In this document: piece after piece, positions 1 through 8,755 of the stretch
Position numbering within the stretch: position 1 is the stretch's first letter
Layout: every line of letters begins with the position of its first letter
Assembly (NCBI GenBank): GCA_963169045.1
Contig: CAUJDF010000039.1
Span: forward strand, 310,001-374,000
Direction of reading: 5' to 3'
Source of the DNA: Myxococcota bacterium
Lineage (GTDB): Bacteria; Myxococcota_A; Bradymonadia; UBA7976; UBA1532
DNA: 64,000 nucleotides
Program-made: the position numbers and the translations under genes
The notes under the pieces: generated by a model
What the model was told of the DNA's origin: nothing
The model's input: only the letters and a program-made list of their open reading frames with translations
The model's database searches: none

Positions 1-193
1 CGTCGAGCTGCGACCGCGTCGTGCGCGTCGTCGCCCGTCCGTCCTTCGCGTCCTCGGCCTTCTTCTCGCGCACGACGATGCCTTCGTCTTCCGGTGCGGG
101 GTCGTCGGGACGGATCTCGAGTGTCTGCGCGGCGGCGACCGACGCGAACCCTGCCAACGCGAAGAACGTGCGAGCGATCTGTCCGAACCCCAT
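1..193 (-). CDS. Secreted protein of unknown function, N-terminal part only
   Basis: An open frame begins at the ATG read leftwards from 193 and runs without a stop through the left edge, so only the first 64 codons are present. The N-terminus is a classical signal peptide: MGFGQIAR, then a hydrophobic stretch, then an Ala-rich cleavage site around AAA-QT at residue 22-23. The mature start is acidic (EIRPDDPAPEDEG) and is followed by a Lys/Arg/Asp-rich stretch. No family can be assigned from this much sequence. It diverges from pyrD across a gap of about 140 bases that must hold both promoters. The export prediction is reasonably firm; the function is unknown. Confidence 0.6.
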   Translation of the reverse strand, partial: MGFGQIARTFFALAGFASVAAAQTLEIRPDDPAPEDEGIVVREKKAEDAKDGRATTRTTRSQLD

Positions 194-332
194 CGACGTG
201 GCCACCCTAACGGAATGTGCGCTGCGCGCTGAATCGCGGAGACTACCTATTCGTCGCGAGACAGGCGGACCGCGAGCGCGAGACATGCGATTCGCTTGCG
301 ACGCCCGCGGGGTCCGGCTACTCCTCCGCGCG

Positions 333-1385
333 ATGTACCGTCTCGCCCGCCCGCTGCTCTTCCGCCTCGATCCCGAGCGCGCCCACAACCTGACGTTCGC
401 CGCGCTCCGGGCGCTCGGCCCCGTGGCGCGCGCCGCCGCGACGCGCGCGTGCGGCCCCCCCGACGGCCGCCTCGCCACGCAGGTCGCCGGCCTGGCGCTC
501 GCGGGCCCGATCGGCCTCGCGGCGGGCCTCGACAAGGACGGCCGCCTCGCCCCCTTCTGGCCGACGCTGGGCTTCGGCTTCGTCGAGCTCGGCACGGTGA
601 CGGCGCACGCGCAGCCCGGCAACCCGCGCCCGCGCCTCTTCCGGCTGCCCGAGGCCGGCGCCCTCGTCAACCGCATGGGCTTCAACAACGAGGGCTCGGC
701 GGCGCTCGCCGGTCGCCTGCAGCGGCTGCGCGCCACCGGCCGGGCCCCGCGCGTCCCGCTCGGCGTGAACCTCGGCAAGTCGAAGATCACGCCCCTCGAG
801 GAGGCGGTCGGCGACTACGCCGCGAGCGCCGCCCGCGTCGCGGAGCACGCCGACTACCTCGTCATCAACGTGAGCTCGCCGAACACGCCGGGCCTTCGCA
901 AGCTGCAAGATCCTGAGTTTCTTCGCGATATCGTCGCCGCGGTCCGCGCCGAGGCCGGTGAGCGGCCGGTGTTCGTGAAGCTCTCGCCGGACCTCGAGCC
1001 GGGGGCGCTCGACGACGCCGTGCGGGTGGCCGAGGTCGCCGGCGCCCGCGGCCTGATCGCCACCAACACGACGATCGGGCGCGAGGGCGTCCGCGATCCG
1101 GGTCCCGGCGGCCTGTCGGGGCGGCCGCTGCGCGCGCGCGCGCTCGCTGTCATCCGTCACGTCGCGCAGCGGACGTCGCTGCCGGTGATCGGGGTGGGCG
1201 GCCTCTTCACCGCCGACGACGTGCTGGCCGCCATCGCCGCCGGCGCCGACGCCGTCCAGGTCTACACGGCGCTGATCTACGAGGGGCCCGGGCTCGTGTG
1301 CCGGCTGAACCGGGCGCTCGTGGCGCGCATGGCGCGCGACGGCCTGCGCGACTTCGCCGAGCTCAAGGCCGCGGTGCGCGGGTAG
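333..1385 (+). CDS. pyrD: Dihydroorotate dehydrogenase (quinone), class 2
   Basis: This is the fourth step of de novo pyrimidine synthesis: oxidation of dihydroorotate to orotate with FMN, passing electrons to membrane quinone. The 350-aa product starts with the short amphipathic helix of class 2 enzymes (MYRLARPLLFRLDPERAH), which docks on the inner membrane. Family motifs visible are FVELGTVT, NRMGFNN, the catalytic-loop VNVSSPNT (Ser base typical of class 2) and the C-terminal FMN-phosphate site with VGGLFTADD. The frame is open further upstream to position 21, but that extension has no family similarity and overlaps the divergent secreted gene, so the ATG at 333 is preferred. Its last 23 bases overlap the end of the convergent peptidase gene. 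Confidence 0.95.
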   Translation: MYRLARPLLFRLDPERAHNLTFAALRALGPVARAAATRACGPPDGRLATQVAGLALAGPIGLAAGLDKDGRLAPFWPTLGFGFVELGTVTAHAQPGNPRPRLFRLPEAGALVNRMGFNNEGSAALAGRLQRLRATGRAPRVPLGVNLGKSKITPLEEAVGDYAASAARVAEHADYLVINVSSPNTPGLRKLQDPEFLRDIVAAVRAEAGERPVFVKLSPDLEPGALDDAVRVAEVAGARGLIATNTTIGREGVRDPGPGGLSGRPLRARALAVIRHVAQRTSLPVIGVGGLFTADDVLAAIAAGADAVQVYTALIYEGPGLVCRLNRALVARMARDGLRDFAELKAAVRG

Positions 1386-3051
1386 CGCGGCGCCGGCATC
1401 GCAGCGCGAGCAGCAGACCGAAGAGCGCGGGCCCCCCGCCGACGCCCTGGGCGCAGCCGTCGTCGGCGACGCCGCGCTCGACCGAGGGCCCTTCGAGGCC
1501 GGGGCCGCCGCCGTCGGCCTCGGGCCGGTCGTCGGGACCCGGGCCGTCAGGCGCGTCGGCGAGCCCCGCGTCCTCGTCCGATCTGCCCGCGTCGCGACGA
1601 CCCCCGTCCGCCTCCGGACCGCCCGCGTCCTCGTCCTCGGGCGGCGCGCCCGCGTCCGGCGGCGGCCGTTCGCCGCACAGCCGCCGCGGAAAGCCGTCGA
1701 CCGGCGCGCGCTCGATGGCGCCGCGCGTCTGCGGTCCGATGAGGCCGTCCGCGTCGATCGGATCGTCGGGACGGTTGCGGTTCCAGAGCTCCTGGAAGGC
1801 GAGCACGTTCAGCGGCGTGAGGTCGTCGCCGTCGGGTCCGGCGTAGCGGAAGATGCCCGGCAACGCCGTGCCCTCGTTCGTGAAGCCCTGCGCCAGGAGC
1901 GCCTGCGCCACCGTCGGGTGCCGCGGCACGAAGACGGCGAGGCCGGTGTTGTAGTCGCTGCGCGCCGACGGCGCGGCGCTGTCGCAGGCGATGTTCTCGG
2001 CGGCCTTCGCGAAGAAGTGCTGGAGCGTCACGTCGCGGAAGGCCCAGCGGATCGTAATCGGCGCGCCGTGGTCGCGGCTCGCGGCGAGCAGCGCGTCATG
2101 GGCCGGCGTCGCCAGCCACTCCGGCACCGGCGGCGCCTCGAGGTTCACGCACCCCGCGCGCTGGCACAGCCGCAGCGGCGCCAGCGCGCGCGGCTCGAGG
2201 CAGTTCATGGCGTCGGCCACCTGCCACGAGAGCCCCTCGAGCAGCTCCGGCGGCGGGTCGCAGCCGCGCCACGCCGCCTGTCCGACGGTGGGCCCCCGGA
2301 CCGGCCCGGCGCCCACCGGCGGCACGTCGCCGTCGCAGAGCGCCACGGGGAAGCCGTCGATCGGGGCCTCGCTCAGCGCCGCGTCGGTGGCCGCGTCGAT
2401 CTCGCCGGTCAAGGGCAGGGGATCATTGGGGAAATTGGCGTTCCACAGCGCCTGGAAGGCGTAGAGCGAGAGGCTGCCGAGCCCGATGTCCTCGGCGCGC
2501 TGGTAGTCGAAGTGGACCGCGTCGTTCGGCAGGTGGTTGTCCCAGCCGTGGCGGCGCAGCGCGGGACCCCAGCGCTCGATCGCCGCGCGGTCCGTGACGT
2601 CGACGGCGAGGCCGTTCTGGTGGTTCGACAGGCCCGGCGGCGCGGCGACGGCGCAGCCCTGCAGCTGGTCCTGGCGCCAGAAGAGCTGCTGCAGCGCCAC
2701 GTCGCGGTAGCCCCACTTGAGCACGAGAGGACCGTCCCCCTCGGCGGCGGCGTCGAGCAGGGCGTCGAGGGCGCGCGCGTCGACGAACGCCGGACGATCG
2801 GCCTCGAGCATGCGCACGTCGCCCTCGGGGATCTCGGCGAGCGTGCCGGGCCGCAGGCAGTTGATGGCCTCGACGAGCTGCCGCGAGAGGCCGTTCACCA
2901 GCTCGGGCGGCGTGTCGCAGGTCGCCGCCGCCACGTCCTCGATCGTCACCGCGAACCGCCGCGCGGCGACCGGCGGTTCCGGAGAGGACGCCTCCTCGCC
3001 GCAACCGGCGAGCAACGTCAGGAAAGCGAGCGGAGCGGGCGCGCGGCGCAT
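1363..3051 (-). CDS. Duplicated VanY-like (M15) peptidase / peptidoglycan-binding lipoprotein with MYXO-CTERM-like tail
   Basis: The 562-aa protein opens with a lipoprotein signal (TLLAGC, Cys17). It then holds two homologous modules, each of an M15 D,D-carboxypeptidase-like domain followed by a PG_binding_1-like helical domain (LYAFQALWNANFPNDPL in the first, VLAFQELWNRNRPDDPI in the second). Module 1 keeps the zinc signature SNHQNGLAVD (about residue 137) and a DAVHFDY motif (about 178) equivalent to ExWHxxY of VanY. Module 2 has SDYNTGLAVF instead, losing the His and Asp ligands, so it is probably a non-catalytic binding copy. After an acidic Pro/Gly/Asp linker the C-terminus has a Cys, a hydrophobic segment and an Arg cluster (LLLALRCRRR), resembling MYXO-CTERM. 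Likely role: cell-wall remodelling or turnover. It is convergent with pyrD. Confidence 0.75.
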   Translation of the reverse strand: MRRAPAPLAFLTLLAGCGEEASSPEPPVAARRFAVTIEDVAAATCDTPPELVNGLSRQLVEAINCLRPGTLAEIPEGDVRMLEADRPAFVDARALDALLDAAAEGDGPLVLKWGYRDVALQQLFWRQDQLQGCAVAAPPGLSNHQNGLAVDVTDRAAIERWGPALRRHGWDNHLPNDAVHFDYQRAEDIGLGSLSLYAFQALWNANFPNDPLPLTGEIDAATDAALSEAPIDGFPVALCDGDVPPVGAGPVRGPTVGQAAWRGCDPPPELLEGLSWQVADAMNCLEPRALAPLRLCQRAGCVNLEAPPVPEWLATPAHDALLAASRDHGAPITIRWAFRDVTLQHFFAKAAENIACDSAAPSARSDYNTGLAVFVPRHPTVAQALLAQGFTNEGTALPGIFRYAGPDGDDLTPLNVLAFQELWNRNRPDDPIDADGLIGPQTRGAIERAPVDGFPRRLCGERPPPDAGAPPEDEDAGGPEADGGRRDAGRSDEDAGLADAPDGPGPDDRPEADGGGPGLEGPSVERGVADDGCAQGVGGGPALFGLLLALRCRRRATRAPRP

Positions 3052-3151
3052 GGACGTCGAGACTAGGTCCGCGCGCCGCTTGCGCGCAACGCTCTCCGTC
3101 TGCTAACCCCGCGCTCTCCGAACGCGATTGCGGACCGTCAGGGAGGAGCCC

Positions 3152-5920
3152 GTGAGCGAACCGTCCCGTACCGAGCTGGCCACGCTTCTTGCGCGCACCG
3201 ACGGCTGGAGCGCCGAGCGCCTGGCGCCCGCCCTGTCGGCCGCCGAAGCCATCGTCGAGGCCGGCACGCCTGCCCCCGTGCGCGCCCGCGCGGTCGCCGA
3301 CCTGCGCGTCGCCCTCGCGGCGGCCGGCGCCGAGGCGCTCGGTGGCGGCGATCCGCAGCGGGTCGAAGACGCCCTGATCGCCCGCGCGCCCGACTCCCCG
3401 CTGAGCGAGGAGGTCTTCCGGCTGGCGTGGGTCGCGCTCGGCGACCACCTCGCCCGCAGCGGCGAGCGGCCACCCTGGGGCGGCAGCGGCCACGCCGAGA
3501 CCTGGGCGTTCACGGCGCGCTCGCGGCACTGGCCTCACGCCGACCCTGAGGAGTTGGTGTCCAAGGTCGCGAAACGATTCGGCAATGGGACGGTGGTCGT
3601 CGCGGTGCGCGGCCCCGGGAAGTCGGCGTTCCTCGCCGCGGTGCGGCGTGCGCTGCTCGGCGCGCACGGCGCCGACGCGCTCGTGACGCCGGTGCTGCCG
3701 GCGGCGCGCGACGAGCTGCTCCCGGTCCTCGGCCCGATGGTGCGCCGCGCGCCGCTCGACGAGCCGCTCGCGAGCGCCCTCGACCAGCTCCAGCTCGGCG
3801 AGGACCTGATCGGCGTCTTCGGTCGCGCCGGCGAGAAGGCCCCCGTGGCGCTGCTGCTCGACGACGCGCACCTGCAGTCGCGCGCCGTCCTGCTGGGCCT
3901 CGCGCTGTACCTCGAGCCGTCGGCGACGCGCCGCGCCCTGCTCGTCGTGGGCGCCCCCGACGACGCGAACGACGACGCGCCGCTCGCCGAGGTGCTCGGC
4001 GACGCGCGCGAACGCGGCATCCTCGAGGAGATCCGCCTGCCCGACGTCGACGCGCACTTCGCCGGCGCCCTCTGGAAGGCCCGCTTCGGCGCCCCCGCGC
4101 CGACGGGCGTCGCCGAGGCGATCGCCGCCCGCGCGAAGCCGGGACCGGGCAGCCTCGCCTCTGACGCGCTGCGCCTCGCCCGCGCCTGGCTCGACGACGC
4201 CGCCGATCCCGCCGATCCGGCGAGGCCGCGGGGCGACGCCGTCGCCCGGCTCGAGAGGGGCTTCGACCCGCTCGCGCACCTGCCCGACCACGATGCCGCC
4301 CGGCGCGTGCTCGCCGTCGCCTCGCTCGAGGGCCAGATGTTCCACGCGCTGGTCGTGGGCAAGGCCTTCCGCAAGGACGAGGACTTCATCGAGGACCTGC
4401 TCTTCGACGACGAGTACGAGATCGAGGGCAAGGCGGTGGGCACCTGCGCCTCGGCGGTGCCGTCCGACGGCCGCCGCTGGGCCAACCTGCCCGACGGCCT
4501 GCACCCGCTGTTCTGCTTCGCCGATCCGCGGCTGTCGGTGGCGCTGCGGGCGAGCCTGCCCGAGGCCGAGCGGCCCCAGGCGGCCGGCGCGCTGCGCGAC
4601 CTGATGCTCGACGCCTATGGTCCCGCCGCCATCTGGCAGGTGGCCGACCGGCTGTGGCGCCTCGACGTGGTCGCCGGCCGCAACCGGCACGTCGAGCGCC
4701 TGACGATGGGCACGTTCGACGCCAACCGCATCGAGGCCGGCCTGCGCCGCATGTTCCCCGTGCTGACCGTCGAGAAGCCGTACCGCCTCGCCCTGGCGCG
4801 CCTGTACGGCGCGGCGATGGAGGTGGGCGGCCTGGCGACGCGCTCGGCGCGGATCCCGATGGCGGACCAGGCGTTCCAGGCGGCGGCGGCGGCGGCGCAG
4901 CGGCTCGGTCGTCCGGCGCCGGCGGGCGAGGCCCTCGCGCGGCTCGCCGAGATCCGGGTGGCGCTGGCGGCCCCGCGCGCCGCCATGGCCGCGATCGACA
5001 TGGCCGAGAAGCTGCTCGAGCAGGCGGGCCAGCCGCTGAGCAGCGCCCGCCTGTCGTTGCTGAAGGCCGAGGTGCACATCCTCGAGGGCGACACCGCGCA
5101 GGCGCGCGCCGTGCTCGAGGACGCGACGGCGAAGCTGCGCGCCCTCGGCGACCGCGGCCACGCGGCGCTGGCGCTCTCGCGGCTCGGTCGCATCGTGTAC
5201 GAGATCGGCGACGTCGCCCGCGCCGAGGCGCTGCTCGACGAGGCGATGGCCGACGCCGACGCCTCGAACGACCCGCGTGCGCGGGCCGTGTCGCGCCTCG
5301 CGCGGGCCTTCGTGGGCGGCGAGCAGAACCAGCTCGAGCCTTCCTTCGCGCGCCTGCAGGAGGCCGCCCAGGCGTTCCAGCAGGTGGGCCTGCCGGTGCT
5401 GGTCGTCGAGATGGCCGCCGCCGGCCTCCAGCGTCGCCACGGCAACGCCGCGGAGGCCGAGACGCGCCTGCGTCAGGTGGCCGAGGCCTTCAAGAAGGGC
5501 GGCGCGGCGGTGCAGTGGGCCGACGCGCAGCACGAGGTCGCCCGCTGTCTGCTCGACCAGCGCCGGTTCGCCGACGCCGGCGCCGCGCTCCTCGAGACGG
5601 CCCAGGTGCGCCAGCGCGCCCGCGACCGCTTCGCCCTCGTCCGCCTGCACGAGGACCTGGCCGAGGCCGCCACCGGCCAGGAGGACCTCGGCCGCGCGTT
5701 CCTCGAGCTCTCGAAGGCCCGCGTCCACGCCGAGCGACTCGGTCTCGCCGGCCGCCTCGGCCGCATCGATGCCTCGATCGCCCGGATCGCGCCCCAGCTC
5801 GACGCGAAGCCCGACGCCGACGCTGTCGCGCTGAAGGTGCGCGCCGCCGCCGAGGTCGACGCGCTCGAGGCCGACTGGAAGAAGTCCGAGCAGCCCCCCC
5901 AGCCGGCCGCGGCGGTCTGA
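3152..5920 (+). CDS. STAND-type NTPase with C-terminal TPR-like helical repeats
   Basis: The GTG at 3152 follows a strong GGGAGGAG ribosome site and gives 922 aa. An N-terminal helical region of about 140 residues leads into an NTPase domain. The P-loop is reduced to RGPGKSAF (about residue 154) and Walker B is LLLDDAH (about 232), the arrangement of MalT/STAND-class signalling ATPases. From about residue 540 on, the protein is a long array of Ala/Leu/Arg-rich paired helices (AEALLDEAMADAD and similar), read as TPR repeats. No DNA-binding or effector domain is recognisable. The first Gly of the canonical GxxxxGK[ST] loop is missing, so ATP turnover may be weak. It is convergent with the AAA+ gene at 6016-8118 across 95 bases. 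Function unknown; a ligand-sensing scaffold is the best guess. Confidence 0.6.
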   Translation: MSEPSRTELATLLARTDGWSAERLAPALSAAEAIVEAGTPAPVRARAVADLRVALAAAGAEALGGGDPQRVEDALIARAPDSPLSEEVFRLAWVALGDHLARSGERPPWGGSGHAETWAFTARSRHWPHADPEELVSKVAKRFGNGTVVVAVRGPGKSAFLAAVRRALLGAHGADALVTPVLPAARDELLPVLGPMVRRAPLDEPLASALDQLQLGEDLIGVFGRAGEKAPVALLLDDAHLQSRAVLLGLALYLEPSATRRALLVVGAPDDANDDAPLAEVLGDARERGILEEIRLPDVDAHFAGALWKARFGAPAPTGVAEAIAARAKPGPGSLASDALRLARAWLDDAADPADPARPRGDAVARLERGFDPLAHLPDHDAARRVLAVASLEGQMFHALVVGKAFRKDEDFIEDLLFDDEYEIEGKAVGTCASAVPSDGRRWANLPDGLHPLFCFADPRLSVALRASLPEAERPQAAGALRDLMLDAYGPAAIWQVADRLWRLDVVAGRNRHVERLTMGTFDANRIEAGLRRMFPVLTVEKPYRLALARLYGAAMEVGGLATRSARIPMADQAFQAAAAAAQRLGRPAPAGEALARLAEIRVALAAPRAAMAAIDMAEKLLEQAGQPLSSARLSLLKAEVHILEGDTAQARAVLEDATAKLRALGDRGHAALALSRLGRIVYEIGDVARAEALLDEAMADADASNDPRARAVSRLARAFVGGEQNQLEPSFARLQEAAQAFQQVGLPVLVVEMAAAGLQRRHGNAAEAETRLRQVAEAFKKGGAAVQWADAQHEVARCLLDQRRFADAGAALLETAQVRQRARDRFALVRLHEDLAEAATGQEDLGRAFLELSKARVHAERLGLAGRLGRIDASIARIAPQLDAKPDADAVALKVRAAAEVDALEADWKKSEQPPQPAAAV

Positions 5921-5994
5921 CGCCCGCGCTCGGGCTCCTGCCCTCGCGCTCTCGCTTCGCCGGCGTGAATCCGGCTCCGCTCCGCCTCCGGCGG

Positions 5995-6012
5995 CCGGGC
6001 CTCCTGGCCCGG
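5995..6012. terminator. Hairpin between convergent genes
   Basis: A perfect 7-bp GC stem (CCGGGCC / GGCCCGG) with a TCCT loop sits at the meeting point of the STAND NTPase and the AAA+ ATPase genes. There is no T-run on either side, so it is a candidate bidirectional terminator on structure and position only. Confidence 0.4.
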
Positions 6013-6015
6013 TGT

Positions 6016-8118
6016 TCAGCCCAGCCGGCCCATCTCCATCAGCTCGGCGCGGGCCGCGCGCGTCAGCAACTCCATCGTGAGCGGCTCGTTGCGCGCCGCC
6101 GCGAGGAACGCCGAGCGCAGCACCGCGTTCTTGATGATGGCGCCGCTCATCTCCCAGCGCCGCGCCAGCTTGTCCCACTGCACGTCGTCGGCCACTCGCA
6201 CGCCCGGCGGCACCATCTGCCGCCACAGCTGCTCGCGCTGCTCCGGTCCCGGCATGTCGAAGTGCAGTCGGAAGCGCAGGCGTCGCTTGAAGGCCTCGTC
6301 GATGCCCGTGCCGAGGTTGGTCGTCAGCACGCAGATGCCGTCGTGCTGCTCCATCTTCTGGAGCAGGAAGTTGACCTCGAGGTTCGCGTAGCGGTCGTTG
6401 CTGCTCTCGACCTTGGTGCGCGTCGCGAACAAGCTGTCGGCCTCGTCGAACAGCAGGACCACCGGCACGCGGGACGCTTCGTCGAACAGGCGGGCCAGGT
6501 TCTTCTCGGTCTCGCCCACGTACTTGTCGACGATCCGCGACAGATCGACCTGGTACAGGTCCAGCCCCAGTTCGCCGGCGATCAGCGTCGCCGACATCGT
6601 CTTGCCGGTGCCGGGCGGCCCCGAGAAGAGGCACGACAACCCCTTGCCTCGTCCACCGATCTTCCGGCCGAAGCCCCACTCCTCGAAGACGAGCTGACGG
6701 TGCTTCGCGTGGGCAAGGATCTCGTCGAGGACCTCCCGTTGCTCTTCGTTCAGGATCAGATCGTCCCAGCGGTGCGTCGTGCGCATCGGACTGGCGAGCG
6801 AAGAGAGGTTCGTGCGGATCTGGCGGCGCACGGCGCGGTCGAACTCCGTCGCGTCGAGCACCGGTGTTTCACCGATAGCCACCCGCACATCGCGCAGCGC
6901 CCGATCCAGGTCGCCGGGCCGCAGCTTGTACATGTCGACGAGCTGGACGAGCCGAGTCTCCTCTACGTCGAACGCGTTGTTTGCGAACAAGCGTCCATAG
7001 AGTTGCTTGCGCACCTCGGTCGGGCCCTCTTCCATGTTGGCGACGCGCACGTCGTTCAGCAGCGGCGCCAGGTGCGGGACGTTGTCCTCGTTGGCGGTGA
7101 GCACCACGGACGCGCCCATGCTGCGCAGGACTCGCGCCAGGACGATCGGCCGGCGATCGCCCCGGTCGGTGAAGCACTCGCAGCGCAAGAGCGCGATCGC
7201 GCCGGTGAGCAGCGCGTCGCGGAGCGCGGCGGCGAGCTGGTCCTCGAAGGGCTCGATCTCCCAGGGGAACATCGCGAGCTCGAGCCGCAGCACGCCGCGG
7301 CCGGCGGCGAGCGCGAAGGCGCGGGCGAGGGTACGCCGGCCGCTGCCGCCCTGGCCGACGAGCATCACCGGCTGGGGATCGGTGCCGTCGGCGAGGCCGG
7401 CGAGCAGCAGGCCGACGCGCATGCCGTCGTACAACACCAGGTCCTCGGGCAGCGGGCCCGCGGTCTCGAGTTGCACGGCACCCGGTGCGTAGTTCTCGCC
7501 GAAGACGGGGCGCTCCGAGAGGAAGCGCCAGACGGCGTCCGGCACGAAGACGGGCCGCTGGAGGAGGGGGGTCGCCGGCTGCCAGCGGCGGTCCTCGCCG
7601 AGCTGCAGGAGCCGCAGGCGGCGCAGCGGCGCGTCGGGCGCGAGGGCGGCCTCGAGGCGCAGCCGGTGGTCCGCGTCGTCGGCGAGGAGCTCGACGAGGA
7701 AGCCCGCCGTCGGTTGCTTGATCGAGAAGTCGGCCCAGGCGAAGGTGCACGTCCGCAGCAGGCCGGGCGAGGCCTGCAGCGTCGCCAGCACGAGCAGCAT
7801 CTCGAGCGCGTCGTCGTCGAGCCCCGCCCCCGCCGCGAGCCGCGCCGCCGGCAGGTGCGGCGCGAGCGTCCGGCGCTCCGCGTCCGCCCGCCGCAGCACG
7901 TCGAGCCGCGCGTCGACCACCTGCTCCGGATCGAGCGGGATCGGCGGCGCCAGCTGCCCCACCTCGAGCTCCGCCTGCACCTCTTCGACCGTCACGAAGA
8001 GGTCGCCCAGGCCGCCGGCCCCCTGGGCGGCGCGGTACCAGTAGCGGTGCAGGAAGCGGCCCAGCAGGGTCTGCGCGAGGCGGTAGACCGCCTTCAGGTG
8101 CTCTCGGGCGTCGGACAC
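6016..8118 (-). CDS. AAA+ ATPase with a degenerate first and an intact second NTPase domain
   Basis: The 700-aa product is read from a GTG at 8118. The N-terminal ~220 residues are helical with no motif I recognise. Domain 1 (about 240-430) has a Walker-A-like GQGGSGRRT in which the catalytic Lys is Arg. Domain 2 (about 470-680) is a textbook AAA module: [10 protein letters not shown], Walker [13 protein letters not shown], sensor-1 LTTN and an arginine-finger region [12 protein letters not shown]. This layout resembles the AAA ATPases encoded beside extracellular contractile injection systems and other large assemblies, but no tail or sheath gene is in the window. It diverges from the microcompartment operon with only 92 bases between the starts, so shared regulation is possible. 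The substrate is unknown. Confidence 0.7.
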   Translation of the reverse strand: MSDAREHLKAVYRLAQTLLGRFLHRYWYRAAQGAGGLGDLFVTVEEVQAELEVGQLAPPIPLDPEQVVDARLDVLRRADAERRTLAPHLPAARLAAGAGLDDDALEMLLVLATLQASPGLLRTCTFAWADFSIKQPTAGFLVELLADDADHRLRLEAALAPDAPLRRLRLLQLGEDRRWQPATPLLQRPVFVPDAVWRFLSERPVFGENYAPGAVQLETAGPLPEDLVLYDGMRVGLLLAGLADGTDPQPVMLVGQGGSGRRTLARAFALAAGRGVLRLELAMFPWEIEPFEDQLAAALRDALLTGAIALLRCECFTDRGDRRPIVLARVLRSMGASVVLTANEDNVPHLAPLLNDVRVANMEEGPTEVRKQLYGRLFANNAFDVEETRLVQLVDMYKLRPGDLDRALRDVRVAIGETPVLDATEFDRAVRRQIRTNLSSLASPMRTTHRWDDLILNEEQREVLDEILAHAKHRQLVFEEWGFGRKIGGRGKGLSCLFSGPPGTGKTMSATLIAGELGLDLYQVDLSRIVDKYVGETEKNLARLFDEASRVPVVLLFDEADSLFATRTKVESSNDRYANLEVNFLLQKMEQHDGICVLTTNLGTGIDEAFKRRLRFRLHFDMPGPEQREQLWRQMVPPGVRVADDVQWDKLARRWEMSGAIIKNAVLRSAFLAAARNEPLTMELLTRAARAELMEMGRLG

Positions 8119-8210
8119 GAAAACGACCTCGTCGCGGGGTGCGGGGGATGTTACCAGCCCTCCGCCCGGCTTGCTTGATTGCCGCCCGGAGCCGGCATAG
8201 AGTCGCGCCG

Positions 8211-8480
8211 ATGTATCTCGGACGCGTATTGGGCACGGTCGTGGCCACCGTGAAGTACACGGGGCTCGAGGGCTACCGCCTGCTGGTGGTCGAGCCGCTC
8301 CACGAGGACGGCACGCCGAACGGCGACCCGCACGTGGCGGTCGACGTGACGCAGGCCGGCCCCGGTGACCTCGTGTTCCTCGTCGGCAGCCGCGAGGCGG
8401 CGCTGGCCTGCCAGCCCACCTTCGTGCCGGTCGATGCGGCGATCGTCGGCATCGTCGACGCCGTCGACGTGGCGCCATGA
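8211..8480 (+). CDS. Microcompartment pentameric shell vertex protein (EutN/CcmL), copy 1
   Basis: The 89-aa protein matches the EutN/CcmL (BMC-P) fold throughout: an N-terminal beta segment [26 protein letters not shown], a central [18 protein letters not shown], and a C-terminal [12 protein letters not shown] strand. Such proteins form pentamers that cap the vertices of polyhedral protein shells. The ATG at 8211 is chosen because it gives the exact family N-terminus. The stop overlaps the next BMC-P start by 4 bases (ATGA), so the two copies are translationally coupled. No BMC-H or BMC-T shell gene accompanies them in this window. Confidence 0.92.
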   Translation: MYLGRVLGTVVATVKYTGLEGYRLLVVEPLHEDGTPNGDPHVAVDVTQAGPGDLVFLVGSREAALACQPTFVPVDAAIVGIVDAVDVAP

Positions 8481-8755
8481 GGCTGGCGCGCGTCCGGGGC
8501 ACGGTCGTCGCGACCGTGAAGCACCCCACCTACCAGGGCCACAAGCTGCTGCTCTGCCAGCCGGTCGACCCGTCCGGCCAGCCCAGGGGCGCGCAGGTCC
8601 TCGCCGTCGACCGTGTGCAGGCGGGGGTCGGCGATCTCGTGCTGGTGATGACCGAAGGCAACGGTGTGCGCCAGCTCCTCGGCGCCGATGCCGGCCCCAT
8701 CCGCTCCCTCGTCGTCGGCATCGTCGACGAGGTGCACCAGGCGGAGCCCGCGTGA
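8477..8755 (+). CDS. Microcompartment pentameric shell vertex protein (EutN/CcmL), copy 2
   Basis: A second 92-aa EutN/CcmL-family protein, clearly paralogous to the one before it: [27 protein letters not shown] aligns with the N-terminal half of copy 1, and [10 protein letters not shown] with the C-terminal strand. It starts within the ATGA overlap at 8477-8480 and ends in a GTGA overlap (8752-8755) with the aldolase gene. All three genes therefore form one tightly coupled transcript. Two different pentamers side by side suggest either a shell with mixed vertices or a specialised adaptor role. Confidence 0.92.
   Translation: MRLARVRGTVVATVKHPTYQGHKLLLCQPVDPSGQPRGAQVLAVDRVQAGVGDLVLVMTEGNGVRQLLGADAGPIRSLVVGIVDEVHQAEPA

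Noticed and set aside
2423-6679. A 1418-codon open frame on the minus strand
   Set aside because: It runs antisense to the STAND gene and across parts of two other real genes; its translation is Arg/Gly/Ala-rich noise with no family motif. High GC makes long shadow frames common.
6016-8118. A contractile injection system locus suggested by the AAA+ ATPase
   Set aside because: No sheath, tube, baseplate or spike gene is present on either side.
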